From NCBI RefSeq assembly GCF_000717025.1, contig NZ_JNXG01000002.1:868001-932000 (forward strand): a stretch of DNA of 64,000 nt, in the 5' to 3' direction. The position numbers and the translations under genes are program-made. Each line of letters begins with the position of its first letter. Position 1 is the stretch's first letter. Below are positions 16,262 through 26,400 of the stretch, piece by piece. The notes beneath the pieces were generated by a model. The model saw only the letters and a list, made by a program, of their open reading frames with translations, made no database searches and was not told where the DNA came from. The DNA comes from Streptomyces atroolivaceus (GTDB lineage Bacteria > Actinomycetota > Actinomycetes > Streptomycetales > Streptomycetaceae).

Positions 16262-19054
16262 CTACAGCTCGCCCTTGCGGGTCAGCTGGTTGAAGCAGAT
16301 CCAGCCTGGGAGCACCGGGAGCCAGAGCGTCATCACGCGGTAGAGCAGTACGGACGGCACCGCGGCCTCCGACGGCAGGCCCACCGCGATCAGACCCAGG
16401 GTCAGCGCACCCTCGACCGCGCCCATGCCGCCCGGGGTGGGCGCCGCGGACCCGAGGGCGTTGCCCGCGAGGAAGACCACCGCGATGCTCGCGTAGCTGA
16501 GCTCGGGGACGCCGGGGCCGCTGAAGGCGCGGATCGACGCGTCGAGGCACATGACGAACAGCCCGGTCAGCAGCAGCATGCCGCCGATGCCGGTGACCAG
16601 CTTCTGCGGCCGCTGCACCACGTCGAGCATGCGGGGCACGACGCCGGCGAACAGCGACCGCACCCGGGTGACGACGAACTTGCGCAGGAACGGGATCGCG
16701 GTCACCACCAGTACGAGGACGGCGACCGTGAGCAGGCCCGCGATGACCGTCCTCGACGGGGTGAGTGAATCCGGGGTCCTCTCCGTGCCGGTCAGGTAGC
16801 CGAACAGGGCGAGCAGCAGGATGTGGCAGCCGAGACCGAACAGCTGGGACGCGCCCACGCTCGCGACGGCGAGCCCCGGGCGCACCCCGGCGCGTTGCAG
16901 GAAGCGTGTGTTCAGAGCCACTCCGCCGATCGCAGCGGGGGCCACGATCTTCACGAACGACCCCGCGACCTGCGCCAGCACGGTCTTCCCGAAGGCCACC
17001 CGCTCGGGCACGAAGCCGAGCAGGCTCATGGCCGCGGCGACGTAGCTCAGGGCCGAGAAGCCCAGCGCCGCCGCCACCCACCCCCACTCCGCCTGCTCCA
17101 CGACCGTGCTGAAGTCGGCCTTGGTGACCTGGGAGATCAGGTAGTAGGCGGCGATCGCGCCCGCGATGAAGCTCAGCAGGGTGCGCGGCTTGATGCGCTC
17201 CAGGCGGACCGGCTCGACCGGCGCCTGCGGCCTGATCAGCAGCACCTGGCGGCGGATCTGGGCCAGCATGTCCTCCTCGCGGGCCTCCTCCATGGCATCG
17301 TCGATCGCCCGCTTCTCGGCCTGCTTCTCGGTGCGCAGGGACTTGCGGACGGCCTTGCGGTCGTTGGCCGCCGAGGCGTCGGGCTCCTCGGCCTTCGCCT
17401 CCTTGGCCGCCTGCGAGGCCTCCAGCACCGCCTCACGCTCCCGCTGCGAACGCTCCCGGGCGAGTCTGCGGAGCGTCGCCCTGGTGGAGCGGCTCAGCGC
17501 GATCGGCTGGAGCAGCGGCAGGCAGTCGGCGACGGCGTCGGGCCCGAGCACGGCGAGTGCCCCGGCGACGGCCCGCTCGGCGCCTACCCGCAGACCGGTG
17601 GTGGTGAGCAGCTGGGCCACGTCCATGCGGAGGATCAGGTCACCGGCCGCGATCTCGCCGCCCCGCAGGTCCGTGACGAACACCGAACCGGAACGGTCCA
17701 CCAGGATGGCGTCCCCGGTGAGCCTGCGGTGCGCGATCCGCCGCGACTGGAGCGCCTGTACCTGGCGCCAGGCGCCGCGCACCAGGTCGTCGGTGATCTC
17801 CTCGTCCTCCATCGCGTCCAGCGAGCGCCCGCCGATGTGCTCGTACACGAGCATCACGGCGTCGGGTCCGAGTTCGGACGTGGCGATCAGCTTGGGCGCG
17901 TTGGCGCCGGCGGCGATCGCCGCGTACGCGAGGAGCGCTTCCTGTTCCAGGGCCTGGCGCAGCGACTGGATGGAGCGGCGCTGGGTGATGCTGCGGAGGG
18001 TGAGCCTGCGCCACACCCGGTAGAAGAAGCCCTGGGCCTGCTGTTCGCGGTCGACGACCGTCACGTCCAGCGGTGGCCCCTCCTCCAGGGTGACCAGGTA
18101 GCGGCGCCCCTGGTCGCTCTGGTCGGTGTGGTCGGCGGCGTCCTCGGTGCGCATCGCGGCGACCGGCCGGAAGCCGACGTGGCGCAGACCGGCCATCAGG
18201 TGCTGGCCGGTCGGGCGGACGTTCGGCGAGCCGACCGCGTACAGCGTGCCGTACGCCACGGTCCAGCCGATCAGCACGGTGAGGACGATCGAGAACGGTG
18301 TGGTGTAGCCGCCGACCAGCATCGCGAAGGCGTCCAGGAGCAGCACCACCCACAGCACGACCCGCCAGCGCGGTCTGCGGGCCATCCCGACCGCCGTCAT
18401 GTAGGCGATGACGGGCGCGAGGTATCCGTGCACGGGGTCGGTGAGCGAGTCCCCGGGCTGGAGCTGCGTCAGGGCCTCCCTGATCGTCCCGGGCGCCGAC
18501 CGGGCGACCCAGAGATCGGTGGCCAGGGTCACCCCGTGGGCCAGCACGGCGGCGAGCACCCCGTCCGCGATCCGCAGCCCGTCGCGCTTCACCAGGCGCT
18601 CGATCGCGAAGGCGACCGGCACGAGGAGCACGGCGATGCTGGACACCAGGCCCGCGAGCTTGATCAGCAGATCGGGGGCCTGGTCGGTGCCCTTCGAGAT
18701 GTCGTTCTCGAGGCCCGTGGTGGTCCCCTGGGCGAAGGCGGCGATGGAGAACAGCAGGGCGATCGCCAGGACGCCGACGAGGAGGCGCAGCAGATCGGAG
18801 GGGCGGTGGACCCGGGCCGGGAGCAGTGGCTCGTCCCCCGAGACGCGGTCGGTCAGGCTCGCGTCGGCCGACGCGAGCGTCGAGCCCGAGAGGTGCTCGC
18901 GGGAGCGCCCGGTGGCCTCCCCGGCACCGGGGGCACCGGTCTCCGGGGCGTCGGGCGCGTCCGGGCGCGGCTCGGCGTCAGAGGCGTCCGCCGCCTTCGG
19001 TGGCTGCACGCCCTGCTCCTTAGCCTCTGATGAATCTTCGTGTTCTCGTATCAC
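16262..19054 (-). CDS. Pseudokinase-flippase-like fusion membrane protein (UPF0104/AglD domain)
   Basis: A 930-aa membrane protein with GTG start. Residues 1-75 are hydrophilic and acidic. Residues ~85-275 contain about six membrane segments. Residues ~300-520 resemble a protein-kinase fold (MLVYEHIGGRSLDAM hinge), but the HRD position reads AHRR (441-444) although a DLRG follows where DFG is expected (462-465). Residues ~530-600 are highly charged and probably coiled. Residues ~625-925 are the lysylphosphatidylglycerol synthase transmembrane region (UPF0104/AglD) with the family signature GGMGAVEGALTLGLIAVGLP. The flippase domain moves lipid-linked substrates; the kinase-like part could sense a nucleotide or ligand. 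No aminoacyl-transferase domain of MprF is present. Confidence 0.8.
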   Translation of the reverse strand: MIREHEDSSEAKEQGVQPPKAADASDAEPRPDAPDAPETGAPGAGEATGRSREHLSGSTLASADASLTDRVSGDEPLLPARVHRPSDLLRLLVGVLAIALLFSIAAFAQGTTTGLENDISKGTDQAPDLLIKLAGLVSSIAVLLVPVAFAIERLVKRDGLRIADGVLAAVLAHGVTLATDLWVARSAPGTIREALTQLQPGDSLTDPVHGYLAPVIAYMTAVGMARRPRWRVVLWVVLLLDAFAMLVGGYTTPFSIVLTVLIGWTVAYGTLYAVGSPNVRPTGQHLMAGLRHVGFRPVAAMRTEDAADHTDQSDQGRRYLVTLEEGPPLDVTVVDREQQAQGFFYRVWRRLTLRSITQRRSIQSLRQALEQEALLAYAAIAAGANAPKLIATSELGPDAVMLVYEHIGGRSLDAMEDEEITDDLVRGAWRQVQALQSRRIAHRRLTGDAILVDRSGSVFVTDLRGGEIAAGDLILRMDVAQLLTTTGLRVGAERAVAGALAVLGPDAVADCLPLLQPIALSRSTRATLRRLARERSQREREAVLEASQAAKEAKAEEPDASAANDRKAVRKSLRTEKQAEKRAIDDAMEEAREEDMLAQIRRQVLLIRPQAPVEPVRLERIKPRTLLSFIAGAIAAYYLISQVTKADFSTVVEQAEWGWVAAALGFSALSYVAAAMSLLGFVPERVAFGKTVLAQVAGSFVKIVAPAAIGGVALNTRFLQRAGVRPGLAVASVGASQLFGLGCHILLLALFGYLTGTERTPDSLTPSRTVIAGLLTVAVLVLVVTAIPFLRKFVVTRVRSLFAGVVPRMLDVVQRPQKLVTGIGGMLLLTGLFVMCLDASIRAFSGPGVPELSYASIAVVFLAGNALGSAAPTPGGMGAVEGALTLGLIAVGLPSEAAVPSVLLYRVMTLWLPVLPGWICFNQLTRKGEL

Positions 19055-19157
19055 CGGTCACCGCCCGCATGATGGTGGCACGGCCTGCAGACAGAGGGGG
19101 GCATCAGGGTGCATTGCGCGGGCGCGATGCGCAACATACGCTGCTTCGCCCGCGCGC

Positions 19158-19187
19158 GCACGGTGTGTGACCAGCACGACACCGTGC
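19158..19187. other. Inverted repeat in divergent intergenic region
   Basis: A 9-bp inverted repeat (19158-19166 with 19179-19187, 12-bp gap) in the 171-bp region between the divergent flippase-like and alkyltransferase-like genes. It could be an operator; no regulator is assigned. Confidence 0.3.
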
Positions 19188-19225
19188 ACGGCTCGTTGTC
19201 GGTGGCGTACGGCAGGATGGGACGG

Positions 19226-19636
19226 ATGAGCGAAGACCGGACGAGCGGCAGCCGGACCGGGGCCGCGCCCGCCGACCCCGCGCCCGCCGAGCTGCCCGTC
19301 TACGCGGAGCGGGTCCTGGACGTGGCGGACCTCATTCCGCCCGGCCGCGTCATGACGTACGGCGACGTCGCGGAGTGGCTCGGTGACGGCGGCCCGAGGC
19401 AGGTCGGCCGGGTGATGGCTCTGTACGGCTCGGCGGTGCCCTGGTGGCGTGTGGTGCGCGCCGACGGAGTGCTCCTGCCGGGCCACGAACCGCGGGCGCT
19501 CGGCCACTACCGCGAGGAGGGCACGCCGCTGCGCGGGGCACCGCGCGACGCGGAGGGGCACGTACCGCGCCTCGACATGAAGCGCGCCAGATGGGACGGC
19601 GTGACCGGCAGTCCGGGCGAGAAAGCTCACATCTGA
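19226..19636 (+). CDS. Alkyltransferase-like protein (MGMT family, no active-site Cys)
   Basis: A 136-aa protein with the DNA-binding domain of O6-alkylguanine-DNA alkyltransferase: IPPGRVMTYGDVAEWLG at about 35-51 and RQVGRVM, the helix-turn-helix. The alkyl-acceptor motif PCHRV is replaced by VPWWRVV, so the cysteine is missing and the protein belongs to the ATL class, which binds O6-alkylguanine and flags it for nucleotide excision repair. ATG 19226 is chosen; an in-frame ATG at 19217 is possible. The Ala/Pro-rich N-terminus is not conserved in the family. Neighbouring helicase-nuclease genes also belong to DNA repair. Confidence 0.9.
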   Translation: MSEDRTSGSRTGAAPADPAPAELPVYAERVLDVADLIPPGRVMTYGDVAEWLGDGGPRQVGRVMALYGSAVPWWRVVRADGVLLPGHEPRALGHYREEGTPLRGAPRDAEGHVPRLDMKRARWDGVTGSPGEKAHI

Positions 19637-19958
19637 CAGCTTCCGCCTTCGCGCCCCGCCGGGACAGGCGCCTGGCCGGTGAACGGGACGCACCGGTGCC
19701 GCGGCGGGCTCCACATGTGACGGGGGACGCCTCCCACCGCCTGATTTCCCTCTCACCGCTGGCGTAGCGTCGTCCACACGCGGCACCCTCGCTCCCTCAT
19801 CCGTTTCCGTCACCGCCAACCGTTCCCGTCACCGCCGGGCCGCCGTACCGGGCTCTCGGCACCGTCCTCCACCACCAGGCGTCGGACCCGGGCCGTCACA
19901 CCACCGACGGCCGGGCCACCGCGCAGACCCAGTACACCCACCAGGACCGGCGATCCAC
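19637..19958. other. 322-bp intergenic region before adnA
   Basis: No gene is supported here. It carries a possible weak promoter (TGATTT near 19742, TAGCGT near 19765, 17-bp spacing) and, at 19801-19836, two copies of a 17-bp sequence differing at one base. Confidence 0.4.
19801..19836 (+). repeat. Tandem 17-bp direct repeat upstream of adnA
   Basis: CCGTT[T/C]CCGTCACCGCC occurs at 19801-19817 and 19820-19836, a 19-bp period just downstream of the predicted promoter. It could be a binding site pair or simple duplication. Confidence 0.5.
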
Positions 19959-22900
19959 GTGAGCTCCTCCTCCACCACCCGGAACAGCCCGCACCGTCAG
20001 GCACGGCGGCGGGCTCCGGGCGCGTACCGGCTGGTGCGTACGCCGCCGGGCTCCGTGGACCCCCCTCTCCTGGACGCACCGCAACGCGCCGTGGTTGACC
20101 ACCGGGACGGCCCGCTGCTGGTCCTCGCCGGACCGGGCACGGGCAAGACCACGACGCTGGTCGAGGCGGTCGCCCGGCGCGTCGCCCGGGGGACCGACCC
20201 CGCCCGCATCCTCGTCCTCACGTTCAGCCGCAAGGCGGCGGTCGAACTGCGCGACAGGATGGCGGCCCGGCTCGGCGGCACCCGGGGTCCGCAGGCCACC
20301 ACCTTCCACTCGTACTGCTACGCACTGGTCCGTGCCCACCAGGACGCCGACCTCTTCGCCGATCCGCTGCGCCTGCTCTCCGGGCCGGAGCAGGACGTCG
20401 CCGTCCGTGAACTGCTCGCCGGGCAGCTCGGCCTCGAGAAGGCGGGGCTGGCCCACGTCCGCTGGCCCGACGAACTGCGCGCCTGCCTGACCACCCGGGG
20501 CTTCGCCGACGAGGTGCGAGCGGTGCTGGCCCGCAGCCGTGAACTGGGCCTCGGCCCGGACGCACTGGCCGCCTTCGCCCGCCGCACCGGCCGGCCGGAC
20601 TGGAGCGCCGCCGCCCAGTTCCTCGCCGAGTACCTGGACGTCCTCGACGCCCAGGGTGTCCTCGACTACGCGGAGCTGGTCCACCGGGCGGTCCTGCTCG
20701 CCGAACGGCCGGAGGTGGCGGCCGCGCTGGCCCGGAGCTACGACGCCGTACTCGTCGACGAGTACCAGGACACCGACCCCGCCCAGGTCCGGCTGCTCCA
20801 CGCACTGGCCGGGAACCGGGGGAGCGCCGCGCCGGGCGCGGGCGGCGGCCGGACGCTCATCGCCTTCGGCGACCCCGACCAGTCGATCTACGCCTTCCGG
20901 GGCGCCGACGTGAACGGCATCCTCGACTTCCCGGACACCTTCCGCCGCGCCGACGGCGCGCCCGCTCCCGTCGGCGTCCTCACCACGTCGCGCCGCTCCG
21001 GCGCACTGCTGCTCGAGGCCACCCGGATGCTCACGCGCCGGATGCCGCTCACCCGGCTGCCCTCGGCCAAGGTCCGCGCCCACCGTGAGCTGTCCGCCGT
21101 GCGCGGCGGCGGCCGCGTCGAGACGTACACCTATCCGACGCCCTCCACGGAGCTGGAGAACATCGCTGATCTGCTCCGGCGCGCGCACCTGGAAGAGGGG
21201 GTGCCCTGGAGGGACATGGCGGTACTCGTACGCGCCGGCGGACGTTCGATCCCGGCCGTGCGCCGAGCGCTCACCTCGGCCGGAGTCCCGCTGGAGGTCG
21301 ACGGTGACGATCTTGCGCTGCGCCACGAGCCGGCGGTGGCACCGCTCCTGTCCGCCCTGCGCACCGTCGCCACGGCGGCGCTGCACCCCACAGCGGCCGA
21401 CGACCCGGAACAGGACGGGGAACAGGACGGGGCCGGAGCCGAGGGAGACGGGGCGGCACCCGGCCGGATCGACACCGAGACCGCCCTCGCCCTCCTCACC
21501 TCGCCCCTCGGTTCCATGGACGCCGCCGACCTGCGGCGCCTCGGACGGGCCCTGCGCGACGAGGAGCGGGCCGCCGGGAACCGCGTACCGCCGCCGTCCG
21601 GAGCGCTGCTGGCCCGCGCACTCGCGGAGCCCGAGCGCCTGGTCACGCACGATCCGGCGTACGCCCGCGGAGCCCAGCGGCTCGGCGCGCTCCTGCGCGA
21701 GGCCCGTGAGCTCCTCGAGGGAGGCGGCACCGCCGAAGAGGCCCTGTGGACCTTGTGGAACGGCACCCCCTGGCCCGGCCGCCTGGAGCGGGCGGCGCTG
21801 CGCGGCGGCGCGGGAGGCCGGAACGCCGACCGGGATCTCGACGCCGTGTGCGCCCTCTTCGACACCGCGGCACGCGCCGAGGAACGCACCGGCGGGCGTG
21901 GCGCGCTCAACTTCCTGGAGGAGGTCGACGCCCAGGACATCGCCGCCGACACCCTGTCCCGGCGTGCCGTACGTCCCGACGCCGTACGCCTCATGACCGC
22001 GCACCGCTCCAAGGGCCTGGAGTGGCGTCTGGTGGTCGTCGCCGGGGTGCAGGAAGGGCTCTGGCCCGACCTGCGCCGCCGGGGTTCGCTCCTGGAGGCG
22101 GACCGGATCGGGCGCGACGGTCTGGCCGAGCCCCTCACCCCGGGGGCCCTTCTGGCCGAGGAGCGCCGGCTGTTCTACGTCGCCGCGACCCGGGCCCGTG
22201 AACGTCTCGTGGTCACCGCGGTCAAGGCACCCGCCGACGACGGTGACCAGCCCTCGCGCTTCCTCACCGAGCTCGGCACCGAGCCCCGGGACGTCACCGG
22301 ACGCCCCCGCCGCCCGCTCGCGGTGGCCGCACTGGTCGCCGAGCTGCGGGCGACGACCGTCGACCCCGCCGCCTCGGACGCCCTGCGCGACGCCGCCGCC
22401 CACCGGCTCGCCCGGCTCGCGGCGCTCACCGACGACGAGGGGCAGCCGCTCGTGCCCGCGGCCCACCCCTACCGCTGGTGGGGGCTGAACGAACCCACCC
22501 GCTCCGAGGTCCCGCTGCGTGACCGCGACCGCCCCGTCACGCTCTCCGGCAGCGCGCTCGACCAGCTCGCCAACACCTGCGCCCTCCAGTGGTTCCTGGG
22601 CCGTGAGGTCAAGGCCGACGCCCCGGCGACGGCGGCGCAGGGCTTCGGCAACGTGGTGCACGTCCTCGCCGACGAGGTGGCCTCCGGACGTACCGCCGCC
22701 GACCTGGACGTCCTGATGGAACGCCTGGACTCCGTATGGGACGGCCTGGTCTTCGACGCCCCCTGGAAATCGGAGCAGGAGAAGGGCCAGGCCCGCGCCG
22801 CCCTGGAACGCTTCCTGCGCTGGCACGTCATGGACCGGGCCGGCCGCACCCCCGCCGCCAGCGAGCACGACTTCGACGTCACCCTCGAAGCGGGCGGGTA

Positions 22901-23336
22901 CGCGGTACGCATCCGGGGCTCCATGGACCGGGTCGAACAGGACACCGAAGGCCGGGCGTACGTCGTGGACTTCAAGACCGGCAAGGGAGCACCGACCAAG
23001 GACGAGGTGGCCTCCCACCCCCAGCTCGCCGTGTACCAGCTGGCGGTCCGGGAGGGCGCCGTCGACGAGGTCTTCGACGGCCGCCGCCCCGACACCGGCG
23101 GCGCCGAGCTCGTCCAGCTGCGCCAGCCCGCCCCGAAGAAGGAGGGCGGCGACGCGCTTCCCAAGGTGCAGGCGCAGGAACCCCTCGCCGGGGAGTGGGT
23201 CTCCGGCCTGCTGGCCACGGCGGCCGGCAAGGTCCTGGACGAACGGTTCACCCCCACGACCGGGCAGCACTGCACCCACTGCACCTTCAGGGCCTCGTGC
23301 AGTGCGCAGCCCGAGGGCCGTCAGATCATCGACTGA
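19959..23336 (+). CDS. adnA: AdnA-type helicase-nuclease (UvrD/Rep + RecB-like nuclease)
   Basis: A 1125-aa protein with an N-terminal UvrD-like SF1 motor and a C-terminal RecB-family nuclease. Walker A is LAGPGTGKTTT (~53-63), motif II DEYQDTD, motif III FGDPDQSIYAF, and motif V LMTAHRSKGLEW. The nuclease has GSMDRVE and VVDFKTGKG. Four cysteines, one in NTCALQW and three at 1105, 1108 and 1114 (CTHCTFRASC), form the iron-sulfur cluster of AddB/AdnA-type nucleases. With AdnB it resects double-strand breaks, replacing RecBCD in actinobacteria. GTG start 19959. AdnB follows after 85 bp. Assignment to AdnA rests on gene order and the Fe-S cysteines. Confidence 0.9.
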   Translation: MSSSSTTRNSPHRQARRRAPGAYRLVRTPPGSVDPPLLDAPQRAVVDHRDGPLLVLAGPGTGKTTTLVEAVARRVARGTDPARILVLTFSRKAAVELRDRMAARLGGTRGPQATTFHSYCYALVRAHQDADLFADPLRLLSGPEQDVAVRELLAGQLGLEKAGLAHVRWPDELRACLTTRGFADEVRAVLARSRELGLGPDALAAFARRTGRPDWSAAAQFLAEYLDVLDAQGVLDYAELVHRAVLLAERPEVAAALARSYDAVLVDEYQDTDPAQVRLLHALAGNRGSAAPGAGGGRTLIAFGDPDQSIYAFRGADVNGILDFPDTFRRADGAPAPVGVLTTSRRSGALLLEATRMLTRRMPLTRLPSAKVRAHRELSAVRGGGRVETYTYPTPSTELENIADLLRRAHLEEGVPWRDMAVLVRAGGRSIPAVRRALTSAGVPLEVDGDDLALRHEPAVAPLLSALRTVATAALHPTAADDPEQDGEQDGAGAEGDGAAPGRIDTETALALLTSPLGSMDAADLRRLGRALRDEERAAGNRVPPPSGALLARALAEPERLVTHDPAYARGAQRLGALLREARELLEGGGTAEEALWTLWNGTPWPGRLERAALRGGAGGRNADRDLDAVCALFDTAARAEERTGGRGALNFLEEVDAQDIAADTLSRRAVRPDAVRLMTAHRSKGLEWRLVVVAGVQEGLWPDLRRRGSLLEADRIGRDGLAEPLTPGALLAEERRLFYVAATRARERLVVTAVKAPADDGDQPSRFLTELGTEPRDVTGRPRRPLAVAALVAELRATTVDPAASDALRDAAAHRLARLAALTDDEGQPLVPAAHPYRWWGLNEPTRSEVPLRDRDRPVTLSGSALDQLANTCALQWFLGREVKADAPATAAQGFGNVVHVLADEVASGRTAADLDVLMERLDSVWDGLVFDAPWKSEQEKGQARAALERFLRWHVMDRAGRTPAASEHDFDVTLEAGGYAVRIRGSMDRVEQDTEGRAYVVDFKTGKGAPTKDEVASHPQLAVYQLAVREGAVDEVFDGRRPDTGGAELVQLRQPAPKKEGGDALPKVQAQEPLAGEWVSGLLATAAGKVLDERFTPTTGQHCTHCTFRASCSAQPEGRQIID

Positions 23337-23421
23337 CCGGGCCCGCGGAACGCCGGACGACCGCCCCGGCACAATCCGGCGTGGCTCCGTGTTGTCGGTG
23401 CGTCCGGTTAGCCTCTCTGGG

Positions 23422-26400
23422 GTGTCCTCCCGAATCACCGACCCCGAGCAGCTCAAGGAGCTCCTGGGGATCCCCTTCACTCCGGAGCAGACGGCCTGCA
23501 TCACCGCGCCGCCGGCCCCGCAGGTGATCGTGGCCGGAGCCGGTTCGGGGAAGACGACCGTGATGGCCGCCCGGGTGGTGTGGCTCGTCGGGACCGGACA
23601 GGTCGCCCCGGAACAGGTCCTCGGCCTGACGTTCACCAACAAGGCCGCCGGCGAACTCGCCGAACGGGTCCGCAAGGCCCTCGTCGCGGCCGGGGTCACC
23701 GATCCGGACGTCATCGATCCGGACAACCCCCCGGGCGAGCCGAGCATCTCCACCTACCACGCCTTCGCCGGCCGGCTCCTCACCGACCACGGCCTGCGGA
23801 TAGGCCTCGAACCCACCACCCGCCTCCTGGCCGACGCCACCCGTTACCAGCTCGCGGCCCGGGTACTGCGCGAGGCGCCCGGCCCCTATCCGGCACTGAC
23901 ACGGTCCTTCCCCACCCTCGTCAGCGACCTGCTGGCCCTGGACGCCGAGCTCGCCGAACACCTGGTCCGCCCCGAGCAGCTCGACGAACACGACACCGGG
24001 CTTCTCCAGGACCTGGCGACGGCGAAACTCAGCAACGCCGAGCTGCGCAAGATCCCCGAGACGGCCGGGGCGCGCCGCGAACTCCTCGAACTGACCCGGC
24101 GCTACCGGGCCGCCAAGCGCAGCCGCGATCTCCTCGACTTCGGTGACCAGATCGCCCTCTCCGCCGAGCTGGCCCTCACCCGGCCCGAGGTCGGCGCCGT
24201 CCTGCGCGACGAGTTCCGGGTCGTCCTCCTCGACGAGTACCAGGACACCTCCGTGGCCCAGCGACTGCTCCTGGCCGCGCTGTTCGGCGGGGGAGGCGAC
24301 AGCGGCACGGCAGGCCACGCCGTCACCGCCGTCGGCGACCCCTGCCAGGCCATCTACGGATGGCGCGGCGCCTCCGTGGCCAACCTCGACGACTTCCCGC
24401 ACCACTTCCCGCACGCCGACGGCACCCCGGCCACCCGCTACTCCCTCAGCGAGAACCGGCGCAGCGGCGGCCGGCTCCTCCACCTCGCCAACGGCCTCGC
24501 CGAACCGCTGCGCGCCATGCACGAGGGGGTCGAGGCGCTGCGCCCAGCCCCCGGAGCCGAGAGGGACGGCCTGGTCCGGTGCGCCCTCCTGCGCACGCAC
24601 GCCGAGGAGATCGACTGGCTCGGCGACTCGCTCGCCCACCTCGTACGGACCGGGAAGGCACCGGGGGAGATCGCCGTCCTGTGCCGGACCGCGGGGGACT
24701 TCCCCCGCATCCAGGCCGCTCTCGTCGCCCGGGACATTCCCGTCGAGGTCGTCGGTCTGTCCGGACTGCTCCACCTCCCCGAGGTCGCCGACCTCGTCGC
24801 CGTCTGCGAGGTCCTGCAGGACCCCGGGGCCAACGCCTCCCTCGTCCGGCTTCTCACGGGACCGCGCTGGCGCATCGGGCCGCGGGACCTCGCCCTCCTG
24901 GGGCGTCGCGCCCGCCTCCTCGTCCACCGGGCCGCCTCCGGTGACGACGCCGACCCGGACCGGCGTCTCGCCGAGGCCGTCGAGGGCATCGACCCCGCCG
25001 AGGTGATCTCGCTCGCCGACGCCCTCGACACCTTCCTGGAGTCCGGCGGGTCCGAGGACGACCAGCTGCCGTTCTCCGCGGAGGCGCGCGTCCGTTTCGC
25101 CCGCCTCGCCACCGAGCTCCGCGACCTCCGGCGCTCGCTGGCCGACCCCCTCATGGACGTACTGCACCGCGTCCTGGCGACCACCGGCCTCGAAGTGGAA
25201 CTGTCCGCGTCGCCGCACGCCCTGGCCGCACGCCGCCGTGAGACCCTCGCCAACTTCCTGGACGTCGCGGCCGGTTTCGCCGCGGTGGACGGGGAAGCGA
25301 CCCTGCTCGCCTTCCTCGGCTTCCTGCGCACCGCAGCGCAGTACGAGAAGGGCCTGGACAACGCCCTGCCCGGTGGCGAGAACACCGTGAAGGTCCTCAC
25401 CGCCCACAAGTCCAAGGGCCTGGAATGGGACGTCGTGGCCGTCCCCGGCCTCGTCGGCGGCCAGTTCCCCAGCACGCAGTCCCGGGACGCGTGGACCTCG
25501 CAGTCCCAGGTCCTCCCGCACGCCCTGCGCGGCGACGCGGCCACACTCCCCGGCCTCCACTCCTTCGACGCCAAGGGCCTCAAGGCATTCAAGGAGGAGA
25601 TGAAGGGGCATCAGCACACCGAGGAGCTCCGCCTCGGCTACGTCACCTTCACCCGCCCCCGCAGCCTGCTGCTCGGCTCCGGTCACTGGTGGGGCCCCTC
25701 CCAGAAGAAGCCCCGCGGCCCGTCCGCCTTCCTGGACGCGCTGTACGAGCACTGCGCGGCCGGGTACGGCGAGATCGAGGTCTGGGCGGACGAGCCGGGG
25801 GAGGACGAGGAGAACCCGGCGCTCCAGGAGAAGGACGCCGACCAGGCCTGGCCGCTCCCGCTCGACGACACGGCGATGGCCCGTCGCCGAGCCGCCCGGG
25901 ACACGGTGCTGGCCCACCTGGAGGCCCTGGCGGCCACACCCGTACCAGACGTGTACGAGGCCGTACCGGACGTGTACGAGGCCGTACCGGACGTGTACGA
26001 GGAGTCCGGGCACGCCGGGAAGCCGCAGTACGAGCAGGAGCCTCCCTACGGGGACGAGCCTCCCTACAGCGACGAGCCGCCGTACGGGGACGAGCCGCTG
26101 TACGAGGACGAGGTGCCGCCGTACGACGAAGCGGACGCCCCGTACGACGACCCGTTCCCGGACGGCGCGCCCGCCACTTCCACCGAGGGGGCGTCGCCCT
26201 CCGGCGGTGCCCCTTCCCACGACGGTGGGCGGGGCACGCACGACGCCGTGCCGCCTCCGCCCCCGGCGGCCCCCACACCCCACGTCCCGGCCGCGCGTGC
26301 CCCCGCGGACGCCGGCCTCACCCCGGAGGAGTCCCGCGCCCTCGCCTCCTGGGACCGCGATCTCGACGCCCTCGCCGGTGAGCTGCGCCGTTCCCGCGCG

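Noticed and set aside
25940..26115. CRISPR-like repeat array
   Set aside because: Repeats are in-frame, contiguous and coding, with no unique spacers or cas genes.
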